Of a DNA stretch of 64,000 nucleotides, positions 1 to 8,637 are shown piece by piece. Under the pieces are notes generated by a model, which searched no databases, was not told where the DNA came from, and saw only the letters and a program-made list of their open reading frames with translations. The DNA is from CAYRMN01 sp964425575 (GTDB lineage: Bacteria; Patescibacteriota; Patescibacteriia; 2-12-FULL-60-25): NCBI GenBank assembly GCA_964425575.1, contig CAYRMN010000002.1:5490-69489 (forward strand), written 5' to 3'. Every line of letters starts with the position of its first letter. Within the stretch, counting starts at the first letter, position 1. A program made the position numbers and the translations under genes.

Positions 1-15
1 GCCAAGCCAGCTGCT

Positions 16-45
16 AAAAACCCGTCACGATCAGTGGCGGGTTTT
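16..45 (+). terminator. intrinsic terminator
   Basis: Inverted repeat AAAAACCCGTCAC / GTGGCGGGTTTT around a GATCA loop, with one T-G wobble, ending in TTTT. It would end a gene lying before the window. It resembles the hairpins that close each unit of the first 8 kb, so it may be the left border of the first cassette. Confidence 0.7.
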
Positions 46-126
46 CAGCAGAAATTCTGCATATGGGACGAGTTTAGTACTCGTTGATGAGAATAGAGGT
101 ATGAGTAAGGTTGCATTTTTTGAGAT

Positions 127-2606
127 ATGATCAGCCGAATTTCGAAGTTAAAAAGTTTTGGCGTTTTTCAGGATTTTGTCTGGAAATCCGATCTTCCTGA
201 TTTTAAAAAGTTCAATCTGATTTATGGTTGGAATAGAAGTGGCAAGACAACGATCTCGCGCATTTTTGCCAGCTGCGAGAAGAAAAGCGTCTATGATAAA
301 GACAGATTCAGACAATGCCCAGAATTAGGTGAGTTCGAAATCAAGACCGATGACAATCTCTCGGTGAGCAGTTCTGAAATCGCTACAAACATATTTCCGA
401 TTAAAGTTTTTANNNNNNNNNNNNNNNNNNNNNNNNNNNTGATGATAATATTTCATTTGATTCGTCAACTTCTTGCAATCCGATTGTCTATATCAGTGAA
501 GAAGACATAGATAGCAAGAAACGACTCGAGCAACTAAAAATCGAGAAGACTGCACTGGGACTAGCTGTTGATGAGGCGAAAAAGAGCAGGCTTTTAAAAG
601 AAGATATAAAGAATAATTTCTTGATTGGTTTGGGACGAGAAATAGCTAATATACTTTTTGATAAATCCTATAATAGAAAAAAAGCTGAAGATAAGATAAA
701 GGCGGTCGGAGTTGATAATTTTAAGAAGAGAATCCTTTCAGAAGAGGAGAGGAAGAAATATGAGGAGGTAAGTAAGAGCGACGAGGGAAAGGAACAGGAT
801 CTGTTTCAGAGGTTTCGATTCGATTTTTTGTTCTCAGGAGAGCTAATAAACAATTTTGAAGAGCTATATATAGCAATTGAGAAGTTACTCGGTAAGGAAA
901 TCGTCTCTGAGACACTGGAGCGCTTAAAAGATGATTCTGATTTAAACAACTGGGTAAAACAGGGTTTTGATTTGCATAAGAGGAAGGAGGAAAAGGAGAG
1001 GTGTCTTTTTTGTCAAAAAAATCTTGAGATAGATTTTCTGGGTTCGTTGTCAAGACATTTCAATAAAGATTATGAAGAGCTTCAAAAAACCATAATAAGT
1101 TTAAGTACTGAGATTGCAAAAATTAAGAAAGAGAAGATTCCTCTTGAGAATGAAGAACTTTATCCAAATTTAAGACTTAAATATAAAGAGAATGCAAAAG
1201 ATGTCAATTCAATTGTTGACGATTTAAATAATTGGGTTGAAAAAGTGCTTAATATTCTTCAAAAGAAGCACGATAATCCCTTGTCTATATTGAATCTCGC
1301 AGAGAGACCGGTTACGTATAAACGTAATTACTCAAATGAGGTTACAGATGCATTGCATAGTGCTTACAACAAATTTGGCTCTCCCCTGGGGAAATTGTCG
1401 AAAGATGTCGAGGAGGACTATTTCGATTTTTGTTTCGATGAATCGATCTCTTCTGTAAATAAAATCATTGTAGAACACAATAACAAGGCAAAGAATCATC
1501 TCACTGAAGTTAAAAACGCAAGAGAGATGTTGGAATCACATGCCATTGCAGCTGCTCTTTCGCAGCAGGATTTTAAAAAGTTTGAAAGCGATTTAAAAGA
1601 GGCTGAGATGAAAGAAAAAGCGGTGCGTGAAGCTTTAAATAAAAATGATGAGGCTATATCCGAACTAGAAAAAACTACTTCAAATATTGGGAAAGCGGTT
1701 AAAGATATTAATAGATATTTAAAAGAATTTTTTGGTAGAGAGGAAATAAAGCTTGAATTAGATAATGAAGAAAATGGCTATGCCATCAAGCGAGATGGGC
1801 AGCTCGCTCAGAATCTGAGTGAGGGTGAAAAAACAGCCATCGCTTTTTCATATTTTATTGTTAAAGTTGAGGAAAAAGACTTTGAAATTAAAGAAGGAAT
1901 TATTTTTATTGATGATCCAATTTCTAGTTTCGACACGAACTTTATTTATCAATGTTTTTCGTTGATAAGCTCGCGTTTTAAGGAAACAGGGCAACTTTTT
2001 ATCTCAACACACAATTTTCAACTTTTTAATCTTGTAAAAGAATGGTTTGTTGCTAAAGACATTAAAAGCAGAAAAGAAAATGAGAAACTGAAGAAAGAGG
2101 GTTCTACAGAGAAACCGCAGCCATGTGAATTTTTCATGGTTGAAAATTTTATAGATTCTGGTGTTAGGAAGGCGAGACTGGTGGGACTTGATGAAACGCT
2201 GCGAAACTTTAGATCGGAGTATCACTACCTGTTTAGTTTATTGAATAAGTTTAAGGATGCAGATTTGAATTACGCAGATTTTTATACAATAGGAAATGTG
2301 GCGAGGCGCTTTTTTGATATTTTTTCCGATTTTAAAATCCCTGACTCAAGAGACCAGAGACAGAAAATGGAGGCTATCGTAAAGGAGTTAAATCAAAATA
2401 AGAAGGAAAATGAGAAAATTAGTGATTCAGAAGTGAGTAGGGCATACAAATTGGTTAATGAATTCTCCCATAATTCAGACCCGACTAGCGCCATTGAGCA
2501 TAAAGATAAAAGCGAAAGTAAGGAGGCAATAAAAACCCTTTTGAACATAGTAAGAGAATCAGATCCAAAACATTACGGGATTCTGGAGAAGCAAGATGGT
2601 TATTAA
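127..2606 (+). CDS. AAA_13 / RloC-like ATPase with zinc hook (split by assembly gap)
   Basis: Large SMC/ABC-type ATPase of the AAA_13 group that includes RloC and PrrC. Walker A GWNRSGKTT lies at residues 34-42. After the N run at 413-439 the protein resumes in another frame at 441 (DDNISFDSSTSCNPIVYIS). It continues with coiled coil, a CLFC zinc-hook motif near 1002-1013, the ABC signature LSEGEKTAIAF near 1818, Walker B GIIFIDDPISSFD near 1893 and the H-loop ISTHNF near 2001. About 95 residues precede the gap and 722 follow it. The left and right frames need a true gap length of 3n+1, and 27 Ns cannot satisfy that, so this is one gene and not two. RloC relatives are stress or phage-activated tRNA nucleases. 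I cannot confirm nuclease residues here, so a defence role is inference. The start ATG overlaps the TGA of a 9-codon ORF (101-130) that could couple translation. Confidence 0.85.
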
Positions 2607-2643
2607 AACCTTATGCTGTTTCGATTCAGAACTGATGGTTTCT

Positions 2644-3187
2644 CTATAAATTTTCCGATATACATAGGAGGCGACCCTGAATAGTGATCGCATTCTGAAA
2701 ATGTTCTAGGATTTCGAGTTTTTCTTCACGGGTTCCATGTATGAGGACGTGTTTAGCGAATTTACGGATGCCAATCTCTTTTTGTTTTGGTCGTGTTGCC
2801 TTCTCGCCTAACACGTCTTCCGCAAAAGCTTTGTAGCGATCCAACTCTTCTTCTATACGTCGTTTGGCGCCGATCTGATCAATGTCAATTTCATCGATAA
2901 TCTCGAGTGGTTGATCGAGGATATCTTTTTCTCGCATCGGTGGTTCCTTGCAATCCAAATTTCTGATCTGGGTGCATCGATAATAAACGTATCGATGGAT
3001 GTCGCCGTTTCCTTTATTGCGTTTGATTTTCTCTTACGCCGTAATGCCAGATCCGCATGATCCACACTTGAACATTTTCGTGAATTGGAATTCTTTTTGT
3101 CCGTAGGTCGGCCTATCTGGCATCGTCAATTGTTTCTGCACTCGGTCACTCAGACTAAATAGTTTCGAACCGATCCCTCTATCCCCT
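2644..3187 (-). pseudogene. serine recombinase, C-terminal remnant with internal stop
   Basis: Reading the minus strand from about 3187 gives a recombinase zinc-ribbon region. It starts GSKLFSLSDRVQKQL, then FTKMFKCGSCGSGITA, an in-frame TAA (codon at about 3016-3018), then EKIKRNKGNGDIHRYVYYRC and CKEPPMREKDIL. A coiled-coil tail follows with FAEDVLG and GTREEKLEILEHF. Large serine recombinases of CPR bacteria carry this order, normally with Glu where the stop is. The N-terminal resolvase catalytic domain is missing. The frame ends at the boundary repeat at 3162-3192, so both truncation and nonsense mutation inactivate it. It is the only recombinase relic in the window and lies inside the cassette-like array. 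The last 104 codons (2644-2958) remain open and could still be expressed, but a function is unlikely. Confidence 0.8.
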
Positions 3188-3192
3188 ACCAA
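3162..3192 (+). repeat. cassette boundary repeat, copy 1
   Basis: GTTTCGAACCGATCCCTCT followed by ATCCCCTACCAA. It shares the CGAAC, TCC and CCCTACCAA blocks and their spacing with copies at 6812, 7411 and 7983. As in the others, a terminator hairpin starts at its last bases. The repeat also marks the 5' break of the recombinase remnant. Confidence 0.65.
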
Positions 3193-3225
3193 TAAAAATG
3201 CTCAGTAAATACTGGGTATTTTTTG
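3191..3225 (+). terminator. intrinsic terminator after boundary repeat 1
   Basis: AAAAATGCTCAGT / ACTGGGTATTTTTT with an AAAT loop; two G-T wobbles otherwise keep the stem intact. It precedes the SET-domain gene and overlaps that gene's most upstream ATG (3198), one reason to reject that start. Confidence 0.7.
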
Positions 3226-3278
3226 ATAGAAATTCGGAATCGAACAAATCCATTTATTCTGCTAGGATTTGTCTTGGT

Positions 3279-4202
3279 ATGACAAACAAGAAATACCCAA
3301 ATGATTCCTGGATGGATGCTCGTTTGACGACCAGAACGTCCGATGTCGCTGGTCACGGTGTTTTTGCGACCGCGCCGATAAGGAAAGGTGAGGTCATTGT
3401 CCGATGGGGAGGGATTGTATATACAACGCAACAAGTTCTTGATGGAAAAACCAATGATCAAACAGCCTGTCAGATAGACGAAGATTCGTATATCGCGAGT
3501 CCTCCGGAAACCGTACTAGCCGATTCCGATCTGATGAATCATTCCTGCGATCCAAATACCTGGATGGATGATGAGGTGACCATTTCCGCACAACGAGATA
3601 TTGAACCTGGTGAAGAAGTTACTGCCGACTACGCGCTCTGGGTTGCCGATCCAGGATATGTGACGATTACAAACTGTCATTGCGGATCGTCGCTCTGTCG
3701 AAAGATCATTACAGGAGACGATTGGAAGCTACAAGAAGTTCAAGAAAGATACGCGGGTCATTTTCCTCCCTATTTAGAAAAACGGATCAAGAAGATGGTG
3801 GAGGGTGAGCATCCGCAACCCCCTCGAATACTCACCGACGCCGGATTAAGCATGTTCGTGAATACAGCAAAGCTCAGAGAGCTCCCGCTCCCTACTGTTG
3901 AAATTCCAATTGAGCGGCTAATCTGGCATTTTGACATGCCTGTTTGGGACAAGGACGGAACAGACGACTGGAACCTGACGCCATGGGAAGTTATCAGAAA
4001 ACAAGAAGGCTCAGTCACCCATCAAAAAAGAGTTGAAGAGGCGGACGCGATCTATCCAATCATTGTCACAGAATACAAATCCCGTCTTGTGATCCTCGAT
4101 GGGGTTCATCGACTTGTAAAAGCATATGAAAATGGTCAAAAGAACATACGAGCGAAAATCATCCCGGTGGAGTATCTTTCAATGAAAGAATTTCAAAGTT
4201 AA
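3279..4202 (+). CDS. SET-domain protein fused to ParB-like domain
   Basis: 307 aa from the ATG at 3279. An earlier in-frame ATG at 3198 lies inside a terminator stem, and TAGGA sits 10 nt before 3279. Residues 20-145 form a SET lysine-methyltransferase fold: GHGVFATAPIRKGE near 25, the pseudoknot NHSCDPNTW near 87, EEVTADYAL near 112, and post-SET cysteines in NCHCGSSLC near 133. Residues 195-307 look like a ParB/Srx-type domain: a strand with IPIERL, then ILDGVHRLVKAY near 273, matching the DGxHR motif of ParB-like NTPases and nucleases. The substrate is unknown. SET proteins in bacteria can modify ribosomal or host proteins. The gene stands alone between two boundary hairpins, consistent with a mobile cassette. 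Confidence 0.8.
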   Translation: MTNKKYPNDSWMDARLTTRTSDVAGHGVFATAPIRKGEVIVRWGGIVYTTQQVLDGKTNDQTACQIDEDSYIASPPETVLADSDLMNHSCDPNTWMDDEVTISAQRDIEPGEEVTADYALWVADPGYVTITNCHCGSSLCRKIITGDDWKLQEVQERYAGHFPPYLEKRIKKMVEGEHPQPPRILTDAGLSMFVNTAKLRELPLPTVEIPIERLIWHFDMPVWDKDGTDDWNLTPWEVIRKQEGSVTHQKRVEEADAIYPIIVTEYKSRLVILDGVHRLVKAYENGQKNIRAKIIPVEYLSMKEFQS

Positions 4203-4288
4203 GCTCCGTGGCTAGTTTTCAAACCATTTTCACCCTGCATCTCTTCCCCAGCTTCAAACAGAATTCTAACATCCAATACTAGCTCATT

Positions 4289-4326
4289 CTAACACTTTAA
4301 CCGCGATAATTCGCGGTTATGTTGTT
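4289..4326 (+). terminator. intrinsic terminator, duplicated hairpin (left copy)
   Basis: AACACTTTAACCGCGA / TCGCGGTTATGTTGTT around TAAT. The 36-nt core is the same as at 6841-6874. The two copies flank exactly one gene (4530-6629). GGAATCGAGACC follows about 20 nt downstream, similar to motifs after the hairpins at 3225 and 6874. The rest of 4203-4530 holds no gene I can support. Confidence 0.7.
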
Positions 4327-4529
4327 TTATAGGAAGAAGGAATCGAGACCGCATCATATTTCGCTGCCTCGGTCTTAACTCACGAAGATAATTTTCAAAG
4401 CGAATCCTTTTTGTATGACAAGGTGTGATAATAGTGCTACTTTAGAATCAATAAACTCTATGTTTCCTTTGCAGAATTCCAGCGATTACCATGCGTTCGT
4501 GAAGATATTTTAGGCACTTATTGTAGAAA

Positions 4530-6629
4530 TTGCTTATGGATACGCAGATTGAAAATGAGCTCGCAACTTCTAAGAATGCTCAAGAAAAACTCCGAACAGA
4601 GCGCGAAGATCGAGGAGCCGAACAGATCACGCCAACATCGCGTGAAGAGCTCCTTCAACAGACTGAAAGTGTTAGGAGACTGATAGCTGACACTGAATTA
4701 CGCCAACAGCGAGAGAAGGACGCACGAGCTGAATCACAGGCGAAAGATGAGGAGGCCGTAGCACGATCATCACTCACCTTTGGAGAACTTCCATCCGTTG
4801 TAGCTAAAATGCACCAAGAAGGAGCAACTCTCGAGCATTTGATGGAACTTCGTGATGAGCGAGACGGTGGTGGGTTGCGTAAGCTGCTCAAAGCCATAGA
4901 AACCGATCTTGGATCAGGTATTTCCCATGAAGCGGCAGCTCCACATTCCCCCGAAGAGGAAGTGCTCAAAACCTCCAAAGGGTTCATGCCTGATCTGAAA
5001 CAGGAAACAGCAGCAAAGCAAGAGAGACGAAGTGTAGATGGCCCCACGGAGTCAGTGGTTGATCCTACTTTTTCCAAGCATCGAACCGCTCTTAAACAGA
5101 TTTTTACAAAACACGAAGCAAAGGCCATCGACGCCCTAACTCCAGAAGAAATGGGCATGGTCGCACCAAATATCGATCGGATTAAAGACGCTCATGCGCT
5201 TGGTCTGATTCCATGCTTTTTATCAATACGTTATCTTGAACCGATCCTCAAGCTCTCCCCGGAAGAATTTTCTACTCTTCAAGAGAACAGCGGTACATTT
5301 TCTCAGCAAACATTACGCGAGCTAGCGAGGAATCCTGGCACGCTTGCGGCACTCCACCCTGACGATCCCCGTTTTCCAATCGCCGAGACTCTCTTAAACA
5401 TCGATGGCATCGGAGCAGTTGAAATCCTTAGAACGAAAAGCTGCTACAAGACCATACTTGATCAGCAAGATCCGCAAGCCTATATTACACAACGGTTGGA
5501 TCTTCTTGAGAGATACAAGAAACTACTTCCACGCAAGCCCGGCAGCCTTTTTGCCGAATTCAAAAGATTAGATGAAGATAAAGTAGTTCAGGTCGAAAAA
5601 CTGCAAGATCCGGAGATTGCCTCTGTTTTCGCAGAGACAATGATGGAATGGGGCGAATCGTCTCAGGAATTTGCCAAGAGAATTGATCTTTGGCAAAGAA
5701 TACTTACACCGGAAATTCTTGACCAAATTAAGCAGCAACAAAAAAGCTCAGAAAGCTTTGGTCTTCATAAGCTAGTTGCACTGCGTGGATCATGGACGAG
5801 TGCTCTTTCAGAAATGGTATCGGTCGAAGAATTTCGTGAATATCTTTCAAATCCAGACACAGTCCGTTCATTCATTGAAGCTGGCAGAAAGGCGAAGATA
5901 CTCCATACATTAGACCCGAATCGGGTACAAGAATGGGATGCACGCATTGAAGTACCTATTATTGAGGCAACTCCCGATCCAACTGGGCAACAGGTAAAAG
6001 ATATTTTGGAAATGACGGGTCTGACTCGGATTCTCAAAAAGTGCGTCGAAGAGATTGAGGTTGTTGCACCGAGCGATATGGGCAATGCCGCCGGCGATTA
6101 TAGCGGATTGGAGGAAAAAATTCGGTTTACAGGTCAAATAGATCCAGAAAGAAAGAAACTCTTACCGGGTACGGTTATCCATGAGACAGGTCATGCCGTT
6201 GAGAATCTGTTGGGTTCGAAAAATAATGGTCAGGCTCAATTTGATTCTTATGCAGCAGGTATCGTCTATCGTGATTTGGTAGGAACGTCCTATTACCCGG
6301 AAGCAGTTGGAAAAATTGAAGGTCGAGAAGGTTACCTATTTTTACGTGAATCCTTTGCAGAAGATTTTCGCGTTCTTTTACAGAATCCAGAACTCATACC
6401 TTCTCAACGTCGCGCGAATATGGAGAAAATATTCTCTATAGCCCTCCCGGACATCGATATTGATGAACTACGAGGAAACATTCGTCGCATGTATGGAGCG
6501 CTTTATGGAGTAAGCGTGAACGATGTTCAACGGCCAGCGGAATGTGGGGCAGTAGAAAATTTTGCGAGACGTCTAGATCGCGTAAAGTCAGAAGAAGACA
6601 GAGCTAAAAAAGCCCGTTCGCAAAAATAA
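4530..6629 (+). CDS. large HExxH (gluzincin-like) putative metallopeptidase
   Basis: 699 aa with no recognised family overall. The ATG at 4530 or 4536 could start it. Residues 1-150 are highly charged and predicted coiled coil. The middle is helical. Near residue 551 lies HETGHAVENLLG, a zinc-binding HExxH helix, and about 60 residues on comes ESFAEDF, which could supply the third ligand Glu. That spacing recalls gluzincins of the anthrax lethal factor (ATLF) type, but this comparison is inference. No signal peptide or membrane segment is visible, so it may act in the cytosol or leave by another route. It lies between two identical terminator hairpins, a self-contained unit. Possible roles are an effector or a defence protease; neither is shown. 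Confidence 0.75.
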   Translation: MLMDTQIENELATSKNAQEKLRTEREDRGAEQITPTSREELLQQTESVRRLIADTELRQQREKDARAESQAKDEEAVARSSLTFGELPSVVAKMHQEGATLEHLMELRDERDGGGLRKLLKAIETDLGSGISHEAAAPHSPEEEVLKTSKGFMPDLKQETAAKQERRSVDGPTESVVDPTFSKHRTALKQIFTKHEAKAIDALTPEEMGMVAPNIDRIKDAHALGLIPCFLSIRYLEPILKLSPEEFSTLQENSGTFSQQTLRELARNPGTLAALHPDDPRFPIAETLLNIDGIGAVEILRTKSCYKTILDQQDPQAYITQRLDLLERYKKLLPRKPGSLFAEFKRLDEDKVVQVEKLQDPEIASVFAETMMEWGESSQEFAKRIDLWQRILTPEILDQIKQQQKSSESFGLHKLVALRGSWTSALSEMVSVEEFREYLSNPDTVRSFIEAGRKAKILHTLDPNRVQEWDARIEVPIIEATPDPTGQQVKDILEMTGLTRILKKCVEEIEVVAPSDMGNAAGDYSGLEEKIRFTGQIDPERKKLLPGTVIHETGHAVENLLGSKNNGQAQFDSYAAGIVYRDLVGTSYYPEAVGKIEGREGYLFLRESFAEDFRVLLQNPELIPSQRRANMEKIFSIALPDIDIDELRGNIRRMYGALYGVSVNDVQRPAECGAVENFARRLDRVKSEEDRAKKARSQK

Positions 6630-6811
6630 CCACGAAACAGAATGTAGGTTGTTTAAATTAAAAACCTACGATTTGGTTCAATGTAGCGACGCCAAATTGA
6701 ATTCAAAAAAATCAAAGGCCAGCAATCAATTCACCAAATCTAACCCCATACGCAAAGGGAATTTTCTAACCAATTCTGACAATGTGCATCTGTAGTTCCG
6801 CCATGACTAAC

Positions 6812-6842
6812 GCCCGAACGTCTTCCACAGGCCCCTACCAAC
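6812..6842 (+). repeat. cassette boundary repeat, copy 2
   Basis: GCCCGAACGTCTTCCACAGG followed by CCCCTACCAAC. The first 18 positions match the copy at 7411 closely (CCGAACGTCTTCCAC identical). It is followed directly by the terminator at 6841. It lies 183 nt after the metallopeptidase gene, and the sequence between holds no ORF. Confidence 0.7.
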
Positions 6843-6874
6843 ACTTTAACCGCGATAATTCGCGGTTATGTTGT
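6841..6874 (+). terminator. intrinsic terminator, duplicated hairpin (right copy)
   Basis: Same AACACTTTAACCGCGA / TCGCGGTTATGTTGTT stem as at 4289-4326. GGATTGAACCGG follows about 16 nt downstream. Confidence 0.7.
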
Positions 6875-6958
6875 TATAAGAGCTGAAAGGATTGAACCGG
6901 AAAAGAAATATGCTTTTGAGAGTGACAATTTCTTTTGAGTAAGATAAACTTTTTAACT

Positions 6959-7402
6959 ATGAAGCCTGGTTTTGACTACACTGGATTGTTCTCGACATTC
7001 GTATGCCATGATGGGAATGGCAAATTTTTAATGGCGCGACGCGGACCGAAGGCGCGTGATGAATATGGCAAGTGGGAATTCGGAGGAGGTGGTATTGATT
7101 TTGGAGAGTCACCTGAAGACACCGCGCGTCGCGAATTAGCAGAAGAATATGGCTGTACAAAAATATATGCGATACGACCGCTCGACCCTTTTAGCCTTGT
7201 ACGTGAACAAGAAAGTCTCAAAACGCACTGGATCGGTTTCCCATTTTTAATTCAGGTTGATCCGGCCGACATACGGATTAATGAGGTTGGTTGTATTGAT
7301 AAAATCGGATGGTTTGAAATTGACCATCTTCCTGAGCCATGTCTCAGTGGCGTAAAATTTATTGTAGAGAGTTATCGAAGATATCAACAGCAGTCTATAT
7401 AA
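6959..7402 (+). CDS. NUDIX hydrolase
   Basis: 147 aa from the ATG at 6959; a TTG 8 codons earlier (6935) is possible but has no better ribosome site. The Nudix box is complete: GGGGIDFGESPEDTARREL then AEEYG, residues about 41-64, with the metal-binding REXXEE glutamates. The short protein and the GNGKFLMARRG start suggest a nucleotide or nucleotide-sugar pyrophosphatase, but substrate cannot be read from the sequence. It is one of the single-gene units bounded by repeat-plus-hairpin on both sides (6812-6874 and 7411-7472). Confidence 0.88.
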   Translation: MKPGFDYTGLFSTFVCHDGNGKFLMARRGPKARDEYGKWEFGGGGIDFGESPEDTARRELAEEYGCTKIYAIRPLDPFSLVREQESLKTHWIGFPFLIQVDPADIRINEVGCIDKIGWFEIDHLPEPCLSGVKFIVESYRRYQQQSI

Positions 7403-7410
7403 AGAAGAGC

Positions 7411-7440
7411 GTCCGAACGTCTTCCACGAGCCCTGCCAAC
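7411..7440 (+). repeat. cassette boundary repeat, copy 3
   Basis: GTCCGAACGTCTTCCACGAG followed by CCCTGCCAAC, one base shorter than copy 2. It lies 8 nt after the NUDIX stop and runs into the next hairpin. Confidence 0.7.
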
Positions 7441-7472
7441 AAAAATCCAGCGTGTTTGCTGGATTTTTGTTA
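7437..7472 (+). terminator. intrinsic terminator after NUDIX gene
   Basis: AACAAAAATCCAGC / GCTGGATTTTTGTT with loop GTGTTT. It is a perfect 14-bp stem with a T tract. Confidence 0.85.
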
Positions 7473-7575
7473 TGAGAACAAGTGAAAATAGAAACTTTGG
7501 CAACGAAGTAACTAAGGTAACCGAAATGGAGATATATTTTGTTAATCTAAGAAGCCCTCAACGCAACTAGGTGAG

Positions 7576-7956
7576 GTGGAGGTACTTTTCCATTACATGA
7601 GGATGATGCTAGACAATCTTGCTTATTTAGAGACATTTGCTATTGTATTTTATATGCTTCCCATCTTTTTACTTCTATTGGCTAGCTTGATTGCTGCTCT
7701 ATGGGCAATAAATAAACAGCATGGAAGCAAAAAACCCTATTTCATTCTGGCTTTTTTGTACGTTTTAATGATACTCAATATTTATGAAAATACCCGAGCT
7801 GGCATCGCTGCAGATCAACAAGGATTGAGCGGTTGCAGTGTAAATCTATTAGGATGTTGGGGAGTGCCCATAATGTTTGTCTTATTCGGTCTCACGCTTG
7901 CTTATCAAATAGGGCTTATTATCATTTATTTTCAAAAAACAAGAAATCCGGCCTAA
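7576..7956 (+). CDS. small membrane protein, unknown function
   Basis: 126 aa if the GTG at 7576 is used; the ATG at 7597 is an alternative. GGTGGAGG lies around 7575-7582 and could serve either imperfectly. Three hydrophobic segments are visible: about residues 18-45, 55-70 and 97-118. Between the second and third is a short polar loop with Cys pairs (SGCSVNLLGCWG). I recognise no family. It is the last plus-strand unit of the cassette-like array and is followed by boundary repeat 4 and its hairpin. Confidence 0.6.
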   Translation: MEVLFHYMRMMLDNLAYLETFAIVFYMLPIFLLLLASLIAALWAINKQHGSKKPYFILAFLYVLMILNIYENTRAGIAADQQGLSGCSVNLLGCWGVPIMFVLFGLTLAYQIGLIIIYFQKTRNPA

Positions 7957-7982
7957 GTTATCTGGCTTCAAGCTACTCTAAA

Positions 7983-8013
7983 GTTTCGAACCAATTCCGT
8001 TGTACCCTAACAA
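7983..8013 (+). repeat. cassette boundary repeat, copy 4
   Basis: GTTTCGAACCAATTCCGTTG followed by TACCCTAACAA. It shares GTTTCGAACC with copy 1 and the CCCTA-CAA end with all copies, but is the most diverged. Confidence 0.55.
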
Positions 8014-8047
8014 CAAAAATATCCGCTAAAATAGCGGGGATTTTTAT
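8013..8047 (+). terminator. intrinsic terminator closing the array
   Basis: AAAAATATCCGCTA / TAGCGGGGATTTTTAT around AAA. It also faces the convergent gene 8065-8637 and could serve both directions. Confidence 0.7.
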
Positions 8048-8064
8048 ATATATACGTATATTTT

Positions 8065-8637
8065 CTAAAAAAATCTTTTTAGAGCAAAGAAAACGATCAG
8101 CCCGTAAAAGAAAAAGCGAGCGATTGGGTAAAGCCTTTCTTTCATCGACCAGTTTTTTCCCGCAAGAACACCAAAGAAGCTCGAAATACAGAATATTGAC
8201 CACGCTTCTATTGAGATTTTAGCTGGTTCGTTCCATGCCAGAAACAATTGTGGGATTCCTCCGATTGTTATAGCGATTGTTGATACAATGATGGTTGTGT
8301 ATAGCGTACTAGCACGCCACGCAAAGAGACACGCAACGAGAAGTATGGCCGCGAACCATTCTAAATTTCCCCATGAAACATTTCCCTTCATCAGCAGTAC
8401 GAGAGCAGTCAGAAAATTGCCAAATGCCAATGTCAGAGACAGAATGAAGTTGCCATGTTCCTTGAACGTCGCATAGGCGTTTATCCCAGCGATGAGAGTC
8501 CAGAAAATGAACGTTGCAAAACTGACGCCAGAATTCCCCTGCAACAGAGAAAAAATCAGAAAGACGAAGCCGAGTAGACCAACGATTCCAGATAAAATTT
8601 TATATGTATTATTTGTCGTGTCTTGCATATTTTGCAC
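8065..8637 (-). CDS. multi-pass membrane protein, unknown
   Basis: 190 aa (or 187 from the second Met). About six hydrophobic helices fill the protein: residues 14-32, 40-55, 62-82, 88-105, 110-130 and 165-188. The loops are short. No motif lets me assign a family. It converges on the last gene of the array and diverges from the SGNH-hydrolase gene; TATAAT at about 8661-8666 lies in the intergenic region. It may be the first host-type gene after the cassette array. Confidence 0.65.
   Translation of the reverse strand: MQNMQDTTNNTYKILSGIVGLLGFVFLIFSLLQGNSGVSFATFIFWTLIAGINAYATFKEHGNFILSLTLAFGNFLTALVLLMKGNVSWGNLEWFAAILLVACLFAWRASTLYTTIIVSTIAITIGGIPQLFLAWNEPAKISIEAWSIFCISSFFGVLAGKNWSMKERLYPIARFFFYGLIVFFALKRFF

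Noticed and set aside
101..130. Nine-codon leader peptide MSKVAFFEI
   Set aside because: AGAGG precedes it and its stop overlaps the next ATG, so it could couple translation, but it is too short to call a gene.
3162..3192. tRNA 3' end (TTCGAAC...CCCTACCA)
   Set aside because: The distance from TTCGAAC to CCA is 25 nt, not the 20 of a tRNA, and the T-stem does not pair; no anticodon arm lies upstream.
3198..3281. Upstream start for the SET gene
   Set aside because: The ATG lies within a terminator stem and adds a segment with no conservation pattern.
6812..6874. Integron attC site
   Set aside because: RYYYAAC and GTTRRRY cores are not present and no tyrosine integrase is seen.
6935..6958. 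TTG start for the NUDIX gene
   Set aside because: The ATG at 6959 gives the usual NUDIX start length and the TTG has no better ribosome site.
7983..8013. Second tRNA-like end
   Set aside because: Same failure of T-arm pairing, and no CCA.
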